Source: Kaistella sp. (GTDB taxonomy: Bacteria; Bacteroidota; Bacteroidia; Flavobacteriales; Weeksellaceae). From it: a DNA stretch of 51,002 nucleotides. Location: positions 1 through 51,002 of the forward strand of contig JAIBEW010000018.1 of assembly GCA_019459085.1 (NCBI GenBank), written 5' to 3'. Below, in pieces: positions 49,850 to 51,002 of the stretch. Every line of letters starts with the position of its first letter. The first letter of the stretch is position 1. The position numbers and the translations under genes were made by a program. The notes beneath the pieces were generated by a model. It searched no databases. It was given only the letters and a program-made list of their open reading frames with translations, and was not told the origin of the DNA.

Positions 49850-50392
49850 ATGAAAATTTTAAAAACCGTCCTGATCGTTTTAGCAGCCATTATTGCCATC
49901 TGGCTTATTGTTGCAGCATTTATCTCCGGCGATTGCCGCTACGAAAAGTCCATTTCGATCAATGCGCCCGCCGAAAAAGTCTGGGAAAATGTAAATTCCC
50001 TGAAAGCCATGGACCAATGGAGCCCTTGGAATGAAAAAGACCCGAATCTCAAAAAAACTTTTACCGGTATTGACGGTACTGTTGGAGCAAAGCAGTGCTG
50101 GGAAAGTACGGTTGAAGATCTCGGCAACGGTTGTCAGACCCTTTCCAAAATTGACCATCAGAATAAAAGGATTGATGCAAATCTTAAATTCCTAACCCCT
50201 TATGAAAGTGAAGCGAAAGGTTACATCACAGTAGTTCCGGAAGCTGCTGGAAGCAAAGTAACGTGGGGTTTCACAAGTGAAATTCCGTATCCTTTCTCGA
50301 TCATGAAATTATTTATGAATCTGGAGGATGCAGTTGGGAAAGATTACAATTCGGGGCTTCAAAAACTTAAAAAAATCTCGGAACAGCCGTAG
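49850..50392 (+). CDS. SRPBCC family protein with N-terminal membrane helix
   Basis: 180 residues. An N-terminal helix (TVLIVLAAIIAIWLIVAAFI) anchors it. The SRPBCC (START-like) domain follows: KSISINAPAEKVWENVNSLKAMDQWSPW, then IDGTVGAKQCWES, and VVPEAAGSKVTWGFTSEIPYPFS. The INAPAEKVWENV segment is the typical polyketide-cyclase/START beginning. It would bind a hydrophobic ligand on the membrane side. The ligand is unknown. Confidence 0.8.
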   Translation: MKILKTVLIVLAAIIAIWLIVAAFISGDCRYEKSISINAPAEKVWENVNSLKAMDQWSPWNEKDPNLKKTFTGIDGTVGAKQCWESTVEDLGNGCQTLSKIDHQNKRIDANLKFLTPYESEAKGYITVVPEAAGSKVTWGFTSEIPYPFSIMKLFMNLEDAVGKDYNSGLQKLKKISEQP

Positions 50393-50426
50393 AGGCGGTT
50401 CAATTTACAATCAAAAACCAAAAATT

Positions 50427-50873
50427 ATGGCACAGGTAAACGCGTACTTAACATTTAACGGCAACTGCGAAGAAGCCTTCAACTTCTACAAATCGGTTTT
50501 CGGCGGCGAATTCCCTTATATCGGACGTTTCGGTGATATGCCGCCTTCAGAAGACGGAAAACAGGTTTCCGAAACCGATAAAAACAAGATCATGCACGTT
50601 ACCCTTCCCATTTCACAGGAAACTGTTCTCATGGGCAGCGATACGGGCGGCGAATGGGCTTCTAACTTTATTGCAGGAAACAATATTTCCCTTTCCCTCA
50701 ATACCGATTCGCGCGAAGAAGCAGAAAGACTTTTCAATGAACTTTCCGATGGCGGAAAAGTAACGATGCCGCTTGCAGATACGTTTTGGGGGGCTTATTT
50801 CGGGATGTGGACGGACAAGTTCGGCATCAACTGGATGGTGAATTACGACGATCCTGCTAAAATGCAGCAATAA
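50427..50873 (+). CDS. PhnB-like VOC family protein
   Basis: 148 residues from ATG 50427. The frame is open upstream into the previous gene, but relatives begin MAQVNAYLTFNGNCEEAF. The repeats AYLTFNGNCEEAFNFYKSVFGGE and LADTFWGAYFGMWTDKFGINWMVNY are characteristic of PhnB / 3-demethylubiquinone-9 methyltransferase-like VOC proteins. The name is historical; the function is unknown. A terminator follows. Confidence 0.85.
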   Translation: MAQVNAYLTFNGNCEEAFNFYKSVFGGEFPYIGRFGDMPPSEDGKQVSETDKNKIMHVTLPISQETVLMGSDTGGEWASNFIAGNNISLSLNTDSREEAERLFNELSDGGKVTMPLADTFWGAYFGMWTDKFGINWMVNYDDPAKMQQ

Positions 50874-50883
50874 AATTTTCGGG

Positions 50884-50930
50884 AGCAGAACGGTTGGTCC
50901 TTTTCCCGGACTTTCGGTTCTGCTTTTCGT
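50884..50930 (+). terminator. Probable terminator
   Basis: AGCAGAAC (50884-50891) and GTTCTGCT (50917-50924) form an 8-bp stem, with inner pairing possible in the loop, and TTTCGTTTC follows. It lies 11 bp after the last gene. Confidence 0.6.
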
Positions 50931-51002
50931 TTCAATCTTTTTTTGGTTTGGGGGCCGCCACCTCGGCGCGCTGGGTGCTACTTGGTGGCGCCGGCTTGCC
51001 GC
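50931..51002. other. GC-rich intergenic tail at the window edge
   Basis: The end of the window turns abruptly GC-rich (GGGGGCCGCCACC, GGTGGCGCCGGC) and contains short inverted matches. This resembles the repeat material at 5630-5660 rather than coding DNA. It may be the start of another interspersed repeat, cut by the window. Confidence 0.3.

Overview
The window looks like a chromosomal segment of a Bacteroidota bacterium, most likely class Flavobacteriia and close to Chryseobacterium/Kaistella (Weeksellaceae). This rests on Bacteroidota-specific families (DUF6520, DUF6660, RteC, a fused alpha/beta 2-oxoacid dehydrogenase E1, a GldA-type ABC ATPase), on repeated TAnnTTTG promoter boxes in front of genes, on the near absence of Shine-Dalgarno sequences, and on REP-like intergenic repeats. 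No database search was possible; family names come from recognising motifs and overall architecture.

Layout. 1-5.6 kb: the end of a PepSY membrane protein, then a leftward four-gene operon (small lipoprotein, 63-aa protein, MauE/DoxX-like membrane protein, four-Cys DUF6520 protein), divergent from a membrane-anchored TPR/AraC regulator and an RteC protein. 5.8-10.2 kb: a metal operon (DUF6660, TonB-dependent receptor, P1B-type ATPase). 10.6-12.2 kb: a compact leftward four-gene module with phage-like features (250-aa protein, DUF5675 protein with a YkuD-like HxxN...GC motif, two small membrane proteins), bracketed by REP-rich intergenic DNA. 12.65-15.8 kb: an AT-rich stretch of small exported or membrane proteins preceded by truncated reading frames, read here as a graveyard of polymorphic-toxin tails and immunity genes. 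16-26.5 kb: mostly housekeeping genes (DUF2147, holin-superfamily membrane protein, S9 peptidase, mismatch glycosylase, queA, rlmN, YoaK-like, polyprenyl synthase), interrupted by hairpin arrays and by a four-helix-bundle gene enclosed in a perfect 22-bp inverted repeat.

26.9-33.7 kb: fused E1 of a 2-oxoacid dehydrogenase and, after an AT-rich stretch with an OLD-family ATPase/TOPRIM gene and a DUF305 lipoprotein, dihydrolipoyl dehydrogenase (E3). No E2 gene lies in the window. 33.8-41.9 kb: GldA-like ATPase, tRNA-Arg(ACG), a periplasmic binding protein, monofunctional transglycosylase, a SpecificRecomb-family membrane protein, and a leftward antitoxin/RelE-ParE toxin/recF/DUF721 operon in which the toxin and recF overlap by ATGA. 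42-48 kb: a 1987-residue alpha-2-macroglobulin-like protein carrying a thrombospondin type 3 repeat and a SusC-like EEVVVLGY segment where a bait region would be. 48-51 kb: a run of small enzymes and ligand-binding folds (DUF1569/DinB, VOC, GNAT, SRPBCC).

Best candidates for undescribed biology: the 10.6-12.2 kb module, the MauE/DUF6520 operon with its divergent regulators, the four-helix-bundle element with inverted repeats, the toxin-tail/immunity graveyard, the TonB-box-bearing macroglobulin, and the solitary OLD ATPase.
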